33,033 nt of DNA from an uncultured Senegalimassilia sp. (GCF_902464545.1 NZ_CABQJR010000026.1:1-33033), one strand, 5' to 3'; positions 1 to 8,271 are shown, counted from the first letter of the stretch. A program made the numbers and translations. Notes: a model not told the origin generated them from the sequence alone.

Positions 1-61
1 CGTAAGCCGCCACGCCGCCCGCGCAGCCAGATCCCACGACGATGATGTCGAAATCTGACAT
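1..61 (-). CDS. fixC: FixC-like FAD-dependent oxidoreductase, N-terminus only (partial)
   Basis: Only the first 20 codons are inside the window; the gene continues beyond position 1. They read MSDFDIIVVGSGCAGGVAAY. This contains the GxGxxG dinucleotide-binding fold of flavoproteins (VVGSGCAGG) starting at residue 9. FixC/ETF-quinone oxidoreductase-like proteins begin this way and in carnitine operons sit directly after fixA and fixB, as here. The expected role is to pass electrons to or from the FixAB flavoprotein. The start is set by a GAAAGG ribosome binding site about 8 nt upstream and by the following hairpin. The family call rests on context plus a short N-terminus, so another FAD-binding oxidoreductase is possible. 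Confidence 0.7.
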   Translation of the reverse strand, partial: MSDFDIIVVGSGCAGGVAAY

Positions 62-75
62 GTAGATATCCTTTC

Positions 76-101
76 ATTGGCGGCCGATCACGGCCGCCAA
101 T
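76..101 (-). other. Perfect 11-bp hairpin just upstream of the fixC ribosome binding site
   Basis: Arms 76-86 and 91-101 are exact reverse complements around a 4-nt loop. On the minus strand the stem ends next to the GAAAGG ribosome binding site of the fixC-like gene. There is no U-tract, so it is not a typical intrinsic terminator. It may protect a processed mRNA end or tune translation. Confidence 0.7.
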
Positions 102-160
102 TCATTAACTATCGAGACTCCCGCACCGCGCTCCGTAAAAGATGTAAAGGGGTCATCTTT

Positions 161-192
161 TTTGGAGGGGTCGAATCTTTGGAGGGGTCGAA
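161..192. repeat. Two adjacent 17-bp direct repeats between fixB and fixC
   Basis: The 15-mer TTTGGAGGGGTCGAA occurs at 161-175 and again at 178-192, a 17-bp period. A degenerate third unit (AAAGGGGTCATC) lies just before, near 146-157. On the minus strand the shared core reads CGACCCCTCC. It lies in the roughly 190-bp fixB-fixC spacer, which has no gene. Confidence 0.75.
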
Positions 193-251
193 CCTTAGGA
201 GAGGTTTTCGCACAAGGGTTTGCGCTGAAGCGCGGTGCGGAAGGAGTCCCC

Positions 252-1133
252 TTACAGGGCTGCGGTGATGGCCGGCAGGACGTCCTTGATGTCGCCCACC
301 AGACCGAAGTCGCACTGCTTGAAGATCGGAGCGTTCTTGTCCTTGTTGATGGCGAAGATGGCACCGGAGCGGTTGCAACCGACCATGTGCTGCATCTGGC
401 CGGAGATGCCCACGGCGATGTAGGCCTTCGGGGTCAGCATCAGGCCGGAAACGCCGACGTAGCGCTCGGTCGGCAGCCAGTTGACGCCCTCGGTCAGCGG
501 ACGGGAGCAGGCAAGGCCGGCACCCAGCTTGTCGCACAGGTCGTTGGCCATGGACAGCTGAGACTCCTCGGCGAAGCCGCGGCCAGCGGCCACGACGACG
601 TCGGCCTTGAACAGGTTCACGCCGCTCTTCTCGATGACCTGGGAGGAAACGACCTTCACCGGGCGAGCGGGGGCAACCCACTCCTGCTCGGCGACGGAGC
701 CGTTGGCACCCTCGGCGCCGTCGAACACGCCTGCGCCGATGGTGTAGATGGCAACGTTGCCAGCGGCCTTCTGCACGCGCTCGGCGATGCCGCCGAAGTA
801 CATGCTCTTGGCGCCCTCGGCCTCGAAAGCGGTGACGTCGGTGATGACGGCGGTGTCGGCGTGGAACGCCAGGCTGCCGGCGATGACCTTCATGTGGCGG
901 CAAGCCTCCACCAGGACGACCTCGGGCTTCTCAGCGTCGAACGCGGCGTTCACGGTCTCGACGGCCGAGTCAACGGTCAGGCCCTCGGGAACGGTGATGT
1001 TGAGCACCTTGTCGGCGCCGCACTCGTAAGCGCCGCCGAAGGAGATGGCCACGACCTCGTCGGCCATGGTGCGCGCGCCTGCAACCAGCTCTGCGGCCGC
1101 AGCTGCGTGCTCAGCAATGATCAATGCCTTCAT
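252..1133 (-). CDS. fixB: Electron transfer flavoprotein alpha subunit (FixB/EtfA)
   Basis: A 293-residue ETF alpha subunit; family members are about 300-340 residues. With FixA it should form a heterodimer that carries FAD and shuttles electrons to crotonobetainyl-CoA reductase (CaiA). The N-terminal half is the ETF alpha/beta domain. The C-terminal half (about 170-293) is the FAD-binding domain, visible as ERYVGVSGLMLTPKAYIAVG and the final CDFGLVGDIKDVLP segment typical of the family. It lies 42 nt downstream of fixA and precedes a fixC-like gene on the same strand, the order seen in enterobacterial fixABCX. The organism may use other ETF pairs too, but the cai genes next door make the carnitine role likely. 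Confidence 0.93.
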   Translation of the reverse strand: MKALIIAEHAAAAAELVAGARTMADEVVAISFGGAYECGADKVLNITVPEGLTVDSAVETVNAAFDAEKPEVVLVEACRHMKVIAGSLAFHADTAVITDVTAFEAEGAKSMYFGGIAERVQKAAGNVAIYTIGAGVFDGAEGANGSVAEQEWVAPARPVKVVSSQVIEKSGVNLFKADVVVAAGRGFAEESQLSMANDLCDKLGAGLACSRPLTEGVNWLPTERYVGVSGLMLTPKAYIAVGISGQMQHMVGCNRSGAIFAINKDKNAPIFKQCDFGLVGDIKDVLPAITAAL

Positions 1134-1175
1134 GAGTATCCACTCTGCCTTTCTTTTGCTTGATTACGCGTGGGC

Positions 1176-1934
1176 CTACAGGGCGGCCTTGATGGCGGCC
1201 ACGAAGCTGTCGATAGCGCCGTCCTCGGAAGCGTCGAAGATCTCGAGCTTGCGGTCGGCCTGCTCGGGAGCCTTGCAGTCGACGACCTCGATGGCGGCGG
1301 CGGCGACGTCGGAAGCACCGGCGACGTTCATCGGCTTCTTGCCGGCGGCCAGGATGTCCTTCATGCCCGGGATGCGGGGCTCGGCGGCGTCCGGGGTGAC
1401 GGACACGACGGCCGGCAGGGCAACCTCGACGACCTCGACGGCGTCCTCGAGCGCGCGCTCGACCTCGAGCACGTCGCCCTTGCAGGTGACCTTCGTGGCG
1501 GCGTTCACCACGGGCCAGCCCAGCTTGCAAGCCAGCTGCACGTCGACCTGCTGAGCGTAGTTGTCGGCGGAACCGTCGCCGCACACGACCAGGTCCACGT
1601 CGCCGATCTGAGCGACCAGCTTGGCCAGCTCGGCAGCGGTGGCCTTGGCATCCATGCCGGCGCAGGCGTCGTCGGCGGTCATGAACAGCTCGTCAACGCC
1701 ACGGGCCAGAGCGCTCTTCTTGAGCTTGGCCTCGTCGATGGAAGCCGGACCCGCGGTAATGGCCACAGCAGCGGAACCCTCGACCTCGGCGGCCAGCTGA
1801 GCAGCCACCTCCAGAGCGTTCAGGTCGTACACGGAGATGGTGTTCTTCGCCTTGGAGTAGTCCAGCGTGCGATCACCGGCGACCTTGATGTCCTGATCGT
1901 CAGGAACCACCTTGAATGCAGCGGCTATCTTCAT
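1176..1934 (-). CDS. fixA: Electron transfer flavoprotein beta subunit (FixA/EtfB)
   Basis: A 252-residue ETF beta subunit, the nucleotide (AMP)-binding partner of FixB. It opens with MKIAAAFKVVPDDQDIKV, the usual EtfB start, and has VVCGDGSADNYAQQVDVQLA around residue 120, matching the conserved nucleotide-binding segment. A longer reading from 1952 is possible, but the ATG at 1934 is preceded by AAGGGAAGG at good spacing and matches the family N-terminus, so it was chosen. It is the first gene of the minus-strand fix operon and is divergent from caiD across a 542-bp space. Its role with CaiA is inferred from this arrangement. Confidence 0.93.
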   Translation of the reverse strand: MKIAAAFKVVPDDQDIKVAGDRTLDYSKAKNTISVYDLNALEVAAQLAAEVEGSAAVAITAGPASIDEAKLKKSALARGVDELFMTADDACAGMDAKATAAELAKLVAQIGDVDLVVCGDGSADNYAQQVDVQLACKLGWPVVNAATKVTCKGDVLEVERALEDAVEVVEVALPAVVSVTPDAAEPRIPGMKDILAAGKKPMNVAGASDVAAAAIEVVDCKAPEQADRKLEIFDASEDGAIDSFVAAIKAAL

Positions 1935-2476
1935 CTTGAGCCTTCCCTTCATAAGCTTGTTACAGAGGTTCTTACCTTCGTAGCGACCGCTTCGACGTAA
2001 CCCTTTGCGGGTTGCACGTCCGTTTTGCGGGGTGCGTCTCCGTTTCGGCGGGTCGCTTACGTGACAGGGCCATCTTGCGCTCCCCGACCCCTCCTGCCAT
2101 CGCCAGATAACCGTGAATACCCTCTTACTTAATTTTTAACTATGCGGCAAAAGCCCCTGTTGAGAGGCTACGTACGCTTTTATATGGGCTTTTTGACCGT
2201 CTCAAGGGGCGCAAAAGGGTTTTCGCCGTTTTGTGGGCTTCGACCACATATGACACCCGAAACAACCCCCTCGCAAGTTTCTGATGATGCCCACATTTCT
2301 TGCTATTAGCGCTTTACCGAAGTTGTGGCGATGTTTCCGCCTACCCCGGCGCCTAGCATCCGAAATCGAGCCGAGCGTGCATCTCGCGAAACGTCCGAAT
2401 CAAAATCAAAGGAACGACACGAGGCGCACAGCATTCGCCGAAACGGCTCAAGGCAATCCATATAAAAGGAGGAGCA
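1935..2476. promoter_or_regulatory. Divergent fixA/caiD regulatory region with an imperfect inverted repeat
   Basis: This 542-bp gap separates the two divergent arms of the module and holds no convincing gene. An imperfect inverted repeat is visible: GCCCCTGTTGAGAG at 2153-2166 and CTCAAGGGGC at 2201-2210. Its arms match as GCCCCT-TGAGA with a 2-nt insertion. A weak promoter towards caiD may overlap the left arm (TTGAGA at 2160-2165, TATGGG at 2183-2188, 17-nt spacer). The caiD leader would then be about 280 nt. A strong AAAGGAGGAG site precedes caiD at 2465-2474. The promoter placement is weak; the repeat is directly visible. Confidence 0.4.
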
Positions 2477-3265
2477 ATGGCAGATTTCCACGGAACCCAA
2501 GAGGTTGTCACCGACCTTCGCGAGGACGGCGTGCTCATCATGCGCATCAACCGCCCCGAGAAGCGCAACGCTATCAATGCAGTGACCTCTGCCGCCATGG
2601 AAGACATCATGAACAAGGCGGAGAAGGATAAGCGCGTCCGCGTCATCGTGGTCACCGGCACCGGCGAGAAGGCCTTCTGTGCCGGCGAGGACCTCTCCGA
2701 GCTGTCCAGCGGCGGCGAGTGCATGACCGTCACCGATCACGGCTTCGGCGGCATCACCGACCGTCTGTGCCCGAAGCCGACGATTTGCGCCGTCAACGGC
2801 GTGGCTGCCGGCGGCGGCATGGAGATCGCCGTCTCCTGCGACATCGTCGTTGCTGCCGAGCATGCCCGCTTCGGCCTGACCGAGCCCAAGGTCGGCCTGA
2901 TCGCCTCCACCGGCGGCCTGGTCCGCATGGCCCGCGACGTTCCGCGCAAGGCCGCCATGGACATGCTGCTGACCGCTCGCCTGGTGCACGCCGACGAGGC
3001 CAAGGAGATCGGCTTCGTCAACTACGTCGTGCCGGCCGAGGACCTCATGGATAAGGCTCTGGAGATCGCTTCCACGATCGCCAAGAACGCTCCGCTGTCC
3101 CTGAAGTTCACGAAGCAGATCGTGCATGCCGCTTCCCAGATGTCCGAAGAGGACGCAATGCGCTACTGCGACGCCGCCTATCGCTTCATCGAGAAGACCG
3201 AGGACGGCATCGAGGGCCCCGCAGCCTTCGTCGAGAAGCGCACGCCGAACTGGCAGGGCAAGTAA
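2477..3265 (+). CDS. caiD: Crotonobetainyl-CoA hydratase (CaiD-like, crotonase family)
   Basis: A 262-residue crotonase-fold enzyme, the same length class as enterobacterial CaiD (about 261). It would interconvert L-carnitinyl-CoA and crotonobetainyl-CoA plus water. The oxyanion-hole segment AFCAGEDL is at residues 66-73. The second is AAGGGMEIAVS at 110-120. Both catalytic acids of hydratases are present: Glu116 (GGGME) and Glu136 (GLTEP). The C-terminus DGIEGPAAFVEKRTPNWQGK closely resembles the CaiD ending. The start has an almost perfect Shine-Dalgarno sequence. It is the first gene of the plus-strand cai operon, whereas in E. coli caiD is near the end, so the order is rearranged. A different short enoyl-CoA substrate cannot be excluded, but the neighbours support carnitine-type chemistry. 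Confidence 0.88.
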   Translation: MADFHGTQEVVTDLREDGVLIMRINRPEKRNAINAVTSAAMEDIMNKAEKDKRVRVIVVTGTGEKAFCAGEDLSELSSGGECMTVTDHGFGGITDRLCPKPTICAVNGVAAGGGMEIAVSCDIVVAAEHARFGLTEPKVGLIASTGGLVRMARDVPRKAAMDMLLTARLVHADEAKEIGFVNYVVPAEDLMDKALEIASTIAKNAPLSLKFTKQIVHAASQMSEEDAMRYCDAAYRFIEKTEDGIEGPAAFVEKRTPNWQGK

Positions 3266-3286
3266 CTCCCGCTTCTTTTCTCCCCG

Positions 3287-3326
3287 CGAAGGGAAAGGCC
3301 GCAACAACTACCAGCCTTTCCCTTCG
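3287..3326 (+). other. Perfect 13-bp hairpin downstream of caiD, without U-tract
   Basis: CGAAGGGAAAGGC at 3287-3299 pairs exactly with GCCTTTCCCTTCG at 3314-3326 around a 14-nt loop. No T-run follows, so full termination is unlikely. It could be an attenuator or an mRNA-stabilising 3' end for caiD. Confidence 0.75.
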
Positions 3327-3353
3327 CCCCAAGCGGCGCATAGCCGCACCGAC

Positions 3354-3374
3354 CGCCCGGTAACGAACCGGGCG
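3354..3374 (+). other. Perfect 8-bp hairpin upstream of the first MFS gene
   Basis: CGCCCGGT at 3354-3361 pairs with ACCGGGCG at 3367-3374 around a 5-nt loop. It ends 26 nt before the start codon, just ahead of the GAAAGGA ribosome binding site. It follows the 3287-3326 hairpin in tandem. Confidence 0.7.
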
Positions 3375-3400
3375 CATCCGCACGAAGAAAGGATCCAACA

Positions 3401-4690
3401 ATGTCTCTGCTCGCAAAGAGCAAGGGCGAGGTCACTTACAAGGACCTGACCGGTTTCCACAAGTGGTTCCTCATCGTCCTCGTTTCCATGGGCTCGTCCA
3501 TCATCTACACGCCCATCTACCTGAAGAACGTCTTCTACGAGCCCCTGATGCAGGGCCTCGGTTGCACCAATGCCGACCTGGGCGCGCTGCTCTCCTGCTA
3601 CGCCATCGTCGCTGTGATCACCTATCTACCCGCCGGCATCATCGCCGACAAGGTGCGCATGCGCACGCTGTCCTGGGTCGGTTTCGGCGCCACCGCTGTC
3701 CTGACCTTCATCTACGCCATGCTGCCGTCCATCCAGATGCTCTATGTGGTGTTCGTCGGCTACGGCATCACCACCATCCTGATCTGGTGGGGCACGCGCT
3801 TCAAGATCGTCCGTCTGTGCTGCTCTGAGGACGATTACGCTTCCAAGATCGGCGTGAGCTACTCCATCTACGGCGCCGCCGGCCTGATCGTCGGTCTGAT
3901 CAACACGGCCATCATCTCCGCCGTCGCCGACGCCTCCCAGGGTATCCAGGTCCTGCTGGTCTTCCTGGGCGCCCTTATCGCCCTGCTCGCCGTGCTGTCC
4001 TTCATCTTCGTCCCCGACTTCAAGGGCGAGATCGACAAGAACGCCAAGCTGTTCAGCCTGAGCGAGGTCGTCACGGCCATCAAGCACCCCGGCGTCATCT
4101 GGGCCTGCCTGGCTTACTTCTTCGTGTACCTGGTGTACATGGGCGTCACCTACACCACGCCGTTCATGACCACCTGCTTCGCCGCTCCGGTGGCCATCGT
4201 CTCCGTCGTCGGCCTCATCCGTACCTATGGTATCGGCCTCATCGCCGGCCCGGCTGCAGGCATCTTCGCTGACAAGCTGAAGAGCCCCTCGAAGTCGATC
4301 CTGATCTTCTTCGCCGCAAGCGTCATCGTGCTGGCAGCCTTCATGATCATGCCTCGCGAGGCGAGCATGGTCATCCCGATCGCCGTGCTGGTCGTCGTGC
4401 TCGGCTTCGTGACCTACGGCGCCTTCTCCATCGGCTCCTCGCCCCTTACCGAGGCCAAGGTCCCGATGAGCATCTTCGGCACCGCTTCGGGCCTGCTGTC
4501 CGTCATCGGCTTCCTGCCTGACACCTTCGTCCACACCTGGTTCGGCGGCCTGATCGACGCCCAGGGCGCGGACGCCTTCAACACCATCTTCATCGCACTG
4601 GTCGTCTTCGCCGTGCTGGGCTGCTTCTGCCTGGTCATGACGCGCCGCGCCATGAAGAAGAACGCCGCCAAGGCGGAGTCCGCCAACTAG
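3401..4690 (+). CDS. MFS transporter within the cai operon
   Basis: A 429-residue major facilitator with about twelve hydrophobic segments across its length. A hydrophilic central stretch lies around residues 207-220 (VPDFKGEIDKNAKLF). The loop after helix 2, AGIIADKVRMRTLS, is the GxxxDxxxR-type MFS signature. It probably moves carnitine, gamma-butyrobetaine, crotonobetaine or a related betaine across the cytoplasmic membrane. In enterobacteria the equivalent carrier is CaiT of the unrelated BCCT family, so this is a non-orthologous replacement if the assignment is right. The gene is preceded by AGAAAGGATC at good spacing. It lies between caiD and an alpha/beta hydrolase on the same strand. 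The substrate is inferred from context only. Confidence 0.85.
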   Translation: MSLLAKSKGEVTYKDLTGFHKWFLIVLVSMGSSIIYTPIYLKNVFYEPLMQGLGCTNADLGALLSCYAIVAVITYLPAGIIADKVRMRTLSWVGFGATAVLTFIYAMLPSIQMLYVVFVGYGITTILIWWGTRFKIVRLCCSEDDYASKIGVSYSIYGAAGLIVGLINTAIISAVADASQGIQVLLVFLGALIALLAVLSFIFVPDFKGEIDKNAKLFSLSEVVTAIKHPGVIWACLAYFFVYLVYMGVTYTTPFMTTCFAAPVAIVSVVGLIRTYGIGLIAGPAAGIFADKLKSPSKSILIFFAASVIVLAAFMIMPREASMVIPIAVLVVVLGFVTYGAFSIGSSPLTEAKVPMSIFGTASGLLSVIGFLPDTFVHTWFGGLIDAQGADAFNTIFIALVVFAVLGCFCLVMTRRAMKKNAAKAESAN

Positions 4691-4720
4691 CGTTTACTTA
4701 CCCACCCCAGCCGTTCAGGC

Positions 4721-4741
4721 GCGCCGCCCACAAGGCGGCGC
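4721..4741 (+). other. Perfect 8-bp hairpin upstream of the hydrolase gene
   Basis: GCGCCGCC at 4721-4728 pairs with GGCGGCGC at 4734-4741, with loop CACAA. It ends 22 nt before the next start codon. No U-tract follows. Confidence 0.7.
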
Positions 4742-4763
4742 CCTAGAAAATCGAGGAAGAGAC

Positions 4764-5756
4764 ATGAACAAGATCGACGTCCTCTCGAAAATCAACGAGG
4801 GCATGCGCGCGGTGCTCGCCAAAGAAGACGAGCTCGCAGGAAACGCCAACGACACGAGCGCCGGCTTCGAGCAGATGCGCCTGAACTACACCGCTGGGCG
4901 TGCGTACTGGGTAGAGGGCGGCCCGGAAATGGCCGAGAAGGTCGACTGCAAGGTCGAGGGCCCGCATGGGGACATCCCCGTTCGCCTGTACTACCCCGTC
5001 AAGGACCGCGCAAGCCTTGCGAGCGACGGCGAGACCCTGCCGGCGATCGTCTACGCGCACGGCGGCGGCTTCGTCCTGGGCAACCTGGACACGCATGATC
5101 GCATCTGCCGCGTCCTGGCAAGCAAGACGGGCGCTGCGGTGGCAGCCGTGGACTACCGTCTCTCGCCCGAGGCGAAGTTCCCCGTGGCGGTTCAAGAAGT
5201 CGCCTGCGTCGCCAAGCACCTGCACGAGCAGGGCGAGGCGTACGGCATCGACGGCAATCGCCTGTCCTTCGCCGGTGACTCCGGCGGCGCTCACCTGAGC
5301 CTGGCCGCCACCATGTACCTGCGCGAGGAGCTGGGAGGCTCCGACTACGTCAAATGCCTCCTTTTGTTCTACGGCTGGTACGGCCTGAAGGATTCGGCCT
5401 CCCAGCGCCTTCTGGGCGGCCCCTGGGACGGCCTGACCGAGGCGGAGTGGCAGTGGTACAAGGAGCTCTACGCCGAGGATACGGCGGAGCTTGAGACGAG
5501 CCCTTACGCGAACCTCTTCCTGAACGACCTTACGCGCGACATGCCTTCCTGCTACATCGCCGCAGCCGAGTACGACCCCCTGAAGGACGACAGCACGGCA
5601 CTTGCGACGATCCTCGAGGAATACGGTATCCCCCATCGCTTCGAGATGTTCGAAGGCGTCATCCACGCGTTCCTGCACTACACCAAGATGCTTGACGAGG
5701 CCAACCTGGCGCTCGAGCACGGCGCGGAGCACTTCCGTCAGCAGATGGGCTGCTAA
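4764..5756 (+). CDS. Alpha/beta hydrolase, hormone-sensitive-lipase (HSL) esterase family
   Basis: A 330-residue soluble esterase-like protein with the full HSL signature. The oxyanion-hole HGGGF is at residues 99-103. The nucleophile elbow GDSGG places Ser173 as nucleophile. Asp271 (EYDPLKDDS) and His301 (GVIHAFLH) complete the likely triad. No signal peptide is visible, so it should act in the cytoplasm. It sits inside the cai operon between a transporter and caiA. Such a gene is not part of the enterobacterial operon. A reasonable but untested idea is that it frees carnitine or a related betaine from acyl esters imported from the gut. It might instead hydrolyse an unrelated ester. The start is supported by GAGGAAGAGAC just upstream. 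Confidence 0.85.
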   Translation: MNKIDVLSKINEGMRAVLAKEDELAGNANDTSAGFEQMRLNYTAGRAYWVEGGPEMAEKVDCKVEGPHGDIPVRLYYPVKDRASLASDGETLPAIVYAHGGGFVLGNLDTHDRICRVLASKTGAAVAAVDYRLSPEAKFPVAVQEVACVAKHLHEQGEAYGIDGNRLSFAGDSGGAHLSLAATMYLREELGGSDYVKCLLLFYGWYGLKDSASQRLLGGPWDGLTEAEWQWYKELYAEDTAELETSPYANLFLNDLTRDMPSCYIAAAEYDPLKDDSTALATILEEYGIPHRFEMFEGVIHAFLHYTKMLDEANLALEHGAEHFRQQMGC

Positions 5757-5794
5757 CCGTAGCCGATACGCACTACCCACCACATTGTGACAGC

Positions 5795-5809
5795 GCGGCA
5801 AAAGGCCGC
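5795..5809 (+). other. Short GC hairpin upstream of caiA
   Basis: GCGGC (5795-5799) pairs with GCCGC (5805-5809) around AAAAG, 25 nt before the caiA start. It is weaker than the other intercistronic hairpins of the operon but has the same placement. Confidence 0.4.
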
Positions 5810-5834
5810 TCTGGATATCGACAAGGAGAATGCA

Positions 5835-6983
5835 ATGGACTTCAAATTGACCGATGAGCAGGAGCTGATCGTCGACAGCTACCGCGACTACATGGAGAGC
5901 GAGAACTGGGAGGCTTACTTCGCCGAGTGCGACGAGAAGCACGAGTACCCGCTGCGCTGGGTCCGCGGTCTGTGCGAGCTGGGCTTCGACCTGATCATGC
6001 TCCCCGAGAGCCATGGCGGTCTGGGTCTGGAGCAGCCGGCCGTCACCATGATGGCCGTGTACGAGGTGCTGGGCCGCTACGGCGCCCCGACCTACGTCCT
6101 GTACCAGCTGCCGGGCTTCGAGACCATCATCCGCGAGGGCACCGAGGAGCAGATCGAGGCCGTGCTGTCCACCCTGGGCACCGGTGAGCAGATCTGGAAC
6201 TCCGCCTGCACCGAACCGGGCGCCGGTTCCGACGTTGCCGCCCTGCAGACCACGTACAAGCGTGAGAACGGCAAGATCTACCTGAACGGCACGAAGACCT
6301 TCATCACCTCCTCCGCTGGCGTCAAGTACCTGGTCATCATGGCCAAGAACGCCGACGATCCGGAGATGTTCACCGAGTTCTTCCTGGACATGAGCAAGCC
6401 GGGCGTCTCCCTGTCCCCGCTGCACAAGCTGGGCCTGCGCATGGACTCCTGCTGCGAGGTCTACATGGACAACGTCGAGCTGGAGGAGAAGGACATCTTC
6501 GGCAAGGAGGGCAACGGCTTCTCCCGCGGCATCAACGACTTCAACTTCGAGCGTTGGCTGGTCGGCGCCTCCGACTACGGCATGTCCATCGCCGTGTACG
6601 AGGATGCCTGCCGTCACGCCAACCAGCGTATCGCCTTCGGTAAGCCGATCGGCCGTCAGCAGCTCAACCAGCTCAAGGTCGCCGAGATGGCCATCAAGCT
6701 GAAGAACATGAAGAACATGCTGTACGAAACGGCTTGGGAGGCCGACAACAACGACGGCAAGTTCGATCCCGGCGCTGCCGCCATGTGCAAGTACTACTGC
6801 GCCAACTCCGCCTTCTCCGTCGTCGACGACGGCATGCAGATCCTGGCGGGCGTGGCCGTGGCCGGCGAGCATCGCGCTCAGCGCATCTGGCGCGACCTGC
6901 GTGTGGACCGCGTCTCCGGCGGTACCGACGAGATGATGATCCTCACCGCTTCCAAGTTCGAGCTGAAGAAGTACCGCGACTAA
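5835..6983 (+). CDS. caiA: Crotonobetainyl-CoA reductase (CaiA, acyl-CoA dehydrogenase family)
   Basis: A 382-residue flavoenzyme that closely resembles CaiA (about 380 residues) along its whole length. Recognisable blocks include MDFKLTDEQELI, SENWEAYFAECD, GAPTYVLYQLPG, TEPGAGSDVA, GLRMDSCCEV, MKNMLYE and WRDLRVDRVSGG. It should reduce crotonobetainyl-CoA to gamma-butyrobetainyl-CoA using electrons from FixAB. Glu366 in GGTDE is the position of the family catalytic base. An upstream in-frame start at 5787 exists, but the ATG at 5835 matches the CaiA N-terminus and has AAGGAG six nt upstream. It is followed by caiB after a 73-bp space with a strong hairpin. In some gut anaerobes homologous enzymes may run in the oxidative direction from gamma-butyrobetaine; direction cannot be read from sequence. 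Confidence 0.93.
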   Translation: MDFKLTDEQELIVDSYRDYMESENWEAYFAECDEKHEYPLRWVRGLCELGFDLIMLPESHGGLGLEQPAVTMMAVYEVLGRYGAPTYVLYQLPGFETIIREGTEEQIEAVLSTLGTGEQIWNSACTEPGAGSDVAALQTTYKRENGKIYLNGTKTFITSSAGVKYLVIMAKNADDPEMFTEFFLDMSKPGVSLSPLHKLGLRMDSCCEVYMDNVELEEKDIFGKEGNGFSRGINDFNFERWLVGASDYGMSIAVYEDACRHANQRIAFGKPIGRQQLNQLKVAEMAIKLKNMKNMLYETAWEADNNDGKFDPGAAAMCKYYCANSAFSVVDDGMQILAGVAVAGEHRAQRIWRDLRVDRVSGGTDEMMILTASKFELKKYRD

Positions 6984-7013
6984 CTCACGCGGCTAGCAAA
7001 CGGATCCAACAGA

Positions 7014-7038
7014 CGGCGGCGCGGCAGGCGCGCCGCCG
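7014..7038 (+). other. Perfect 10-bp GC hairpin upstream of caiB
   Basis: CGGCGGCGCG (7014-7023) pairs exactly with CGCGCCGCCG (7029-7038) around GCAGG. It stops 18 nt before the caiB start, next to the GAAAGGAA ribosome binding site. All stem pairs are G-C and there is no U-tract. Confidence 0.8.
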
Positions 7039-7056
7039 AATCGAAAGGAATTCATC

Positions 7057-8271
7057 ATGGCTCTTGAAACCAACAAGCCGTCCTTCGGCGTTCTGGATGA
7101 CGTCAAGGTCGTTTACGCAGCAGTCGAGCTGGCAGTGCCGAAGGCCTGCGACCTCATGGCCGACTGGGGTGCCGACGTCACGTGGCTGGAGAACACCGGC
7201 GCTGGCGACACCATCCGCGACACCGCTTATGTCAAGCAGGCTGAGCGCCGTAATCAGCGCTCCGTTTCGCTGAACTACTTCTCTGACGAAGGCAAGGAAG
7301 TCCTGTTCAAGATGCTGGCCGACGCCGACATCTTCATCGAGGCCTCCAAGGGCGGCACCTGGGCTCGCAAGGGCATCACCGACGAGGTGCTGTGGGAGAT
7401 CAACCCGAAGCTCGTCATCGTGCATCTGTCCGGCTTCGGCCAGTCCGGCGACCCGAAGATGGTCAAGCGCGCTGCTTACGACCTGACCGTCATGGCCTAC
7501 TCCGGCTACATGAGCCAGAACGGCACGCCGGAGCAGCCGATGAACCCCGGCCCCTACGCTGGCGACTACTTCAACTCCCTGATGGTCGTCTCCTCCACCC
7601 TGGCTGCGCTGCATAAGGCCAACCGCACGGGCAAGGGCGAGAGCATCGACATGGCCATGTACGAGACGCTGCTGGCCATCGGCCAGTACTACCTGGTCGA
7701 CTACCTGAACGAGGGCATCCTGTGGCCTCGCCCGGGCGCTCGCAACCAGAACCTCTGCGGCATCGGCGAGTACAAGTGCAACGACGGCTTCCTGGGCGTG
7801 TGCCTGTACGGCGTCGACCAGAACAAGTACTTCCTGGAGACCATCGGCCTGGGTCACCTGTGGGGCACCGAGGACATCCCGGAGGACACCTCCGGCCTGT
7901 GGCTGTCCAACCCGCATGCTGCTGAGATCGAGGCTGCGTTCGAGGCGTACTGCCTGGAGCACTCCAAGTACGAGATCGAGGCGGACTTCGCTGCTCACCG
8001 CATCGCCGCTCAGGTCGTCATGGAGTTCGAGGACCTCGTGAAGGAAGAGCACCTCAAGCTGCGCGATGACTTCATGGATTGGGAGACCGAGGACGGCAAG
8101 ACCTTCAAGGGTCTGGGCGTGTTCCCGAAGTTCCAGCAGACCCCCGGCCAGGTGTGGCGCCCGATGCCCAAGCAGGGCGGCGACACCGCTGACGTGCTGA
8201 CCAAGCTCGGCTACACGGCCGACCAGATCGCCGCGCTGAACGAGAGCGGCGTCGTCAAGGTCGCTGAATAA
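7057..8271 (+). CDS. caiB: Crotonobetainyl-CoA:carnitine CoA-transferase (CaiB, class III)
   Basis: A 404-residue class III (formyl-CoA transferase family) CoA-transferase, essentially the length of CaiB (405). Shared blocks include DIFIEASKG, GITDEVLW, NPKLVIVHLSGFGQ, AALHKANRTGKGESIDMAMYE, PKFQQTPGQVWRPMP and the C-terminal LGYTADQIAAL. Asp170 in PYAGDYF matches the catalytic aspartate that forms the enzyme anhydride. It would swap CoA between gamma-butyrobetaine or crotonobetaine esters and incoming carnitine, saving ATP after CaiC primes the cycle. It follows caiA and precedes caiC as in E. coli. The start is supported by CGAAAGGAA about 8 nt upstream. Confidence 0.93.
   Translation: MALETNKPSFGVLDDVKVVYAAVELAVPKACDLMADWGADVTWLENTGAGDTIRDTAYVKQAERRNQRSVSLNYFSDEGKEVLFKMLADADIFIEASKGGTWARKGITDEVLWEINPKLVIVHLSGFGQSGDPKMVKRAAYDLTVMAYSGYMSQNGTPEQPMNPGPYAGDYFNSLMVVSSTLAALHKANRTGKGESIDMAMYETLLAIGQYYLVDYLNEGILWPRPGARNQNLCGIGEYKCNDGFLGVCLYGVDQNKYFLETIGLGHLWGTEDIPEDTSGLWLSNPHAAEIEAAFEAYCLEHSKYEIEADFAAHRIAAQVVMEFEDLVKEEHLKLRDDFMDWETEDGKTFKGLGVFPKFQQTPGQVWRPMPKQGGDTADVLTKLGYTADQIAALNESGVVKVAE

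Noticed and set aside
4743..6872. 709-codon open frame on the minus strand
   Set aside because: It lies antisense to the alpha/beta hydrolase and caiA, both of which have strong family matches. Long antisense frames are common at this G+C content, and the translation has no recognisable domain.
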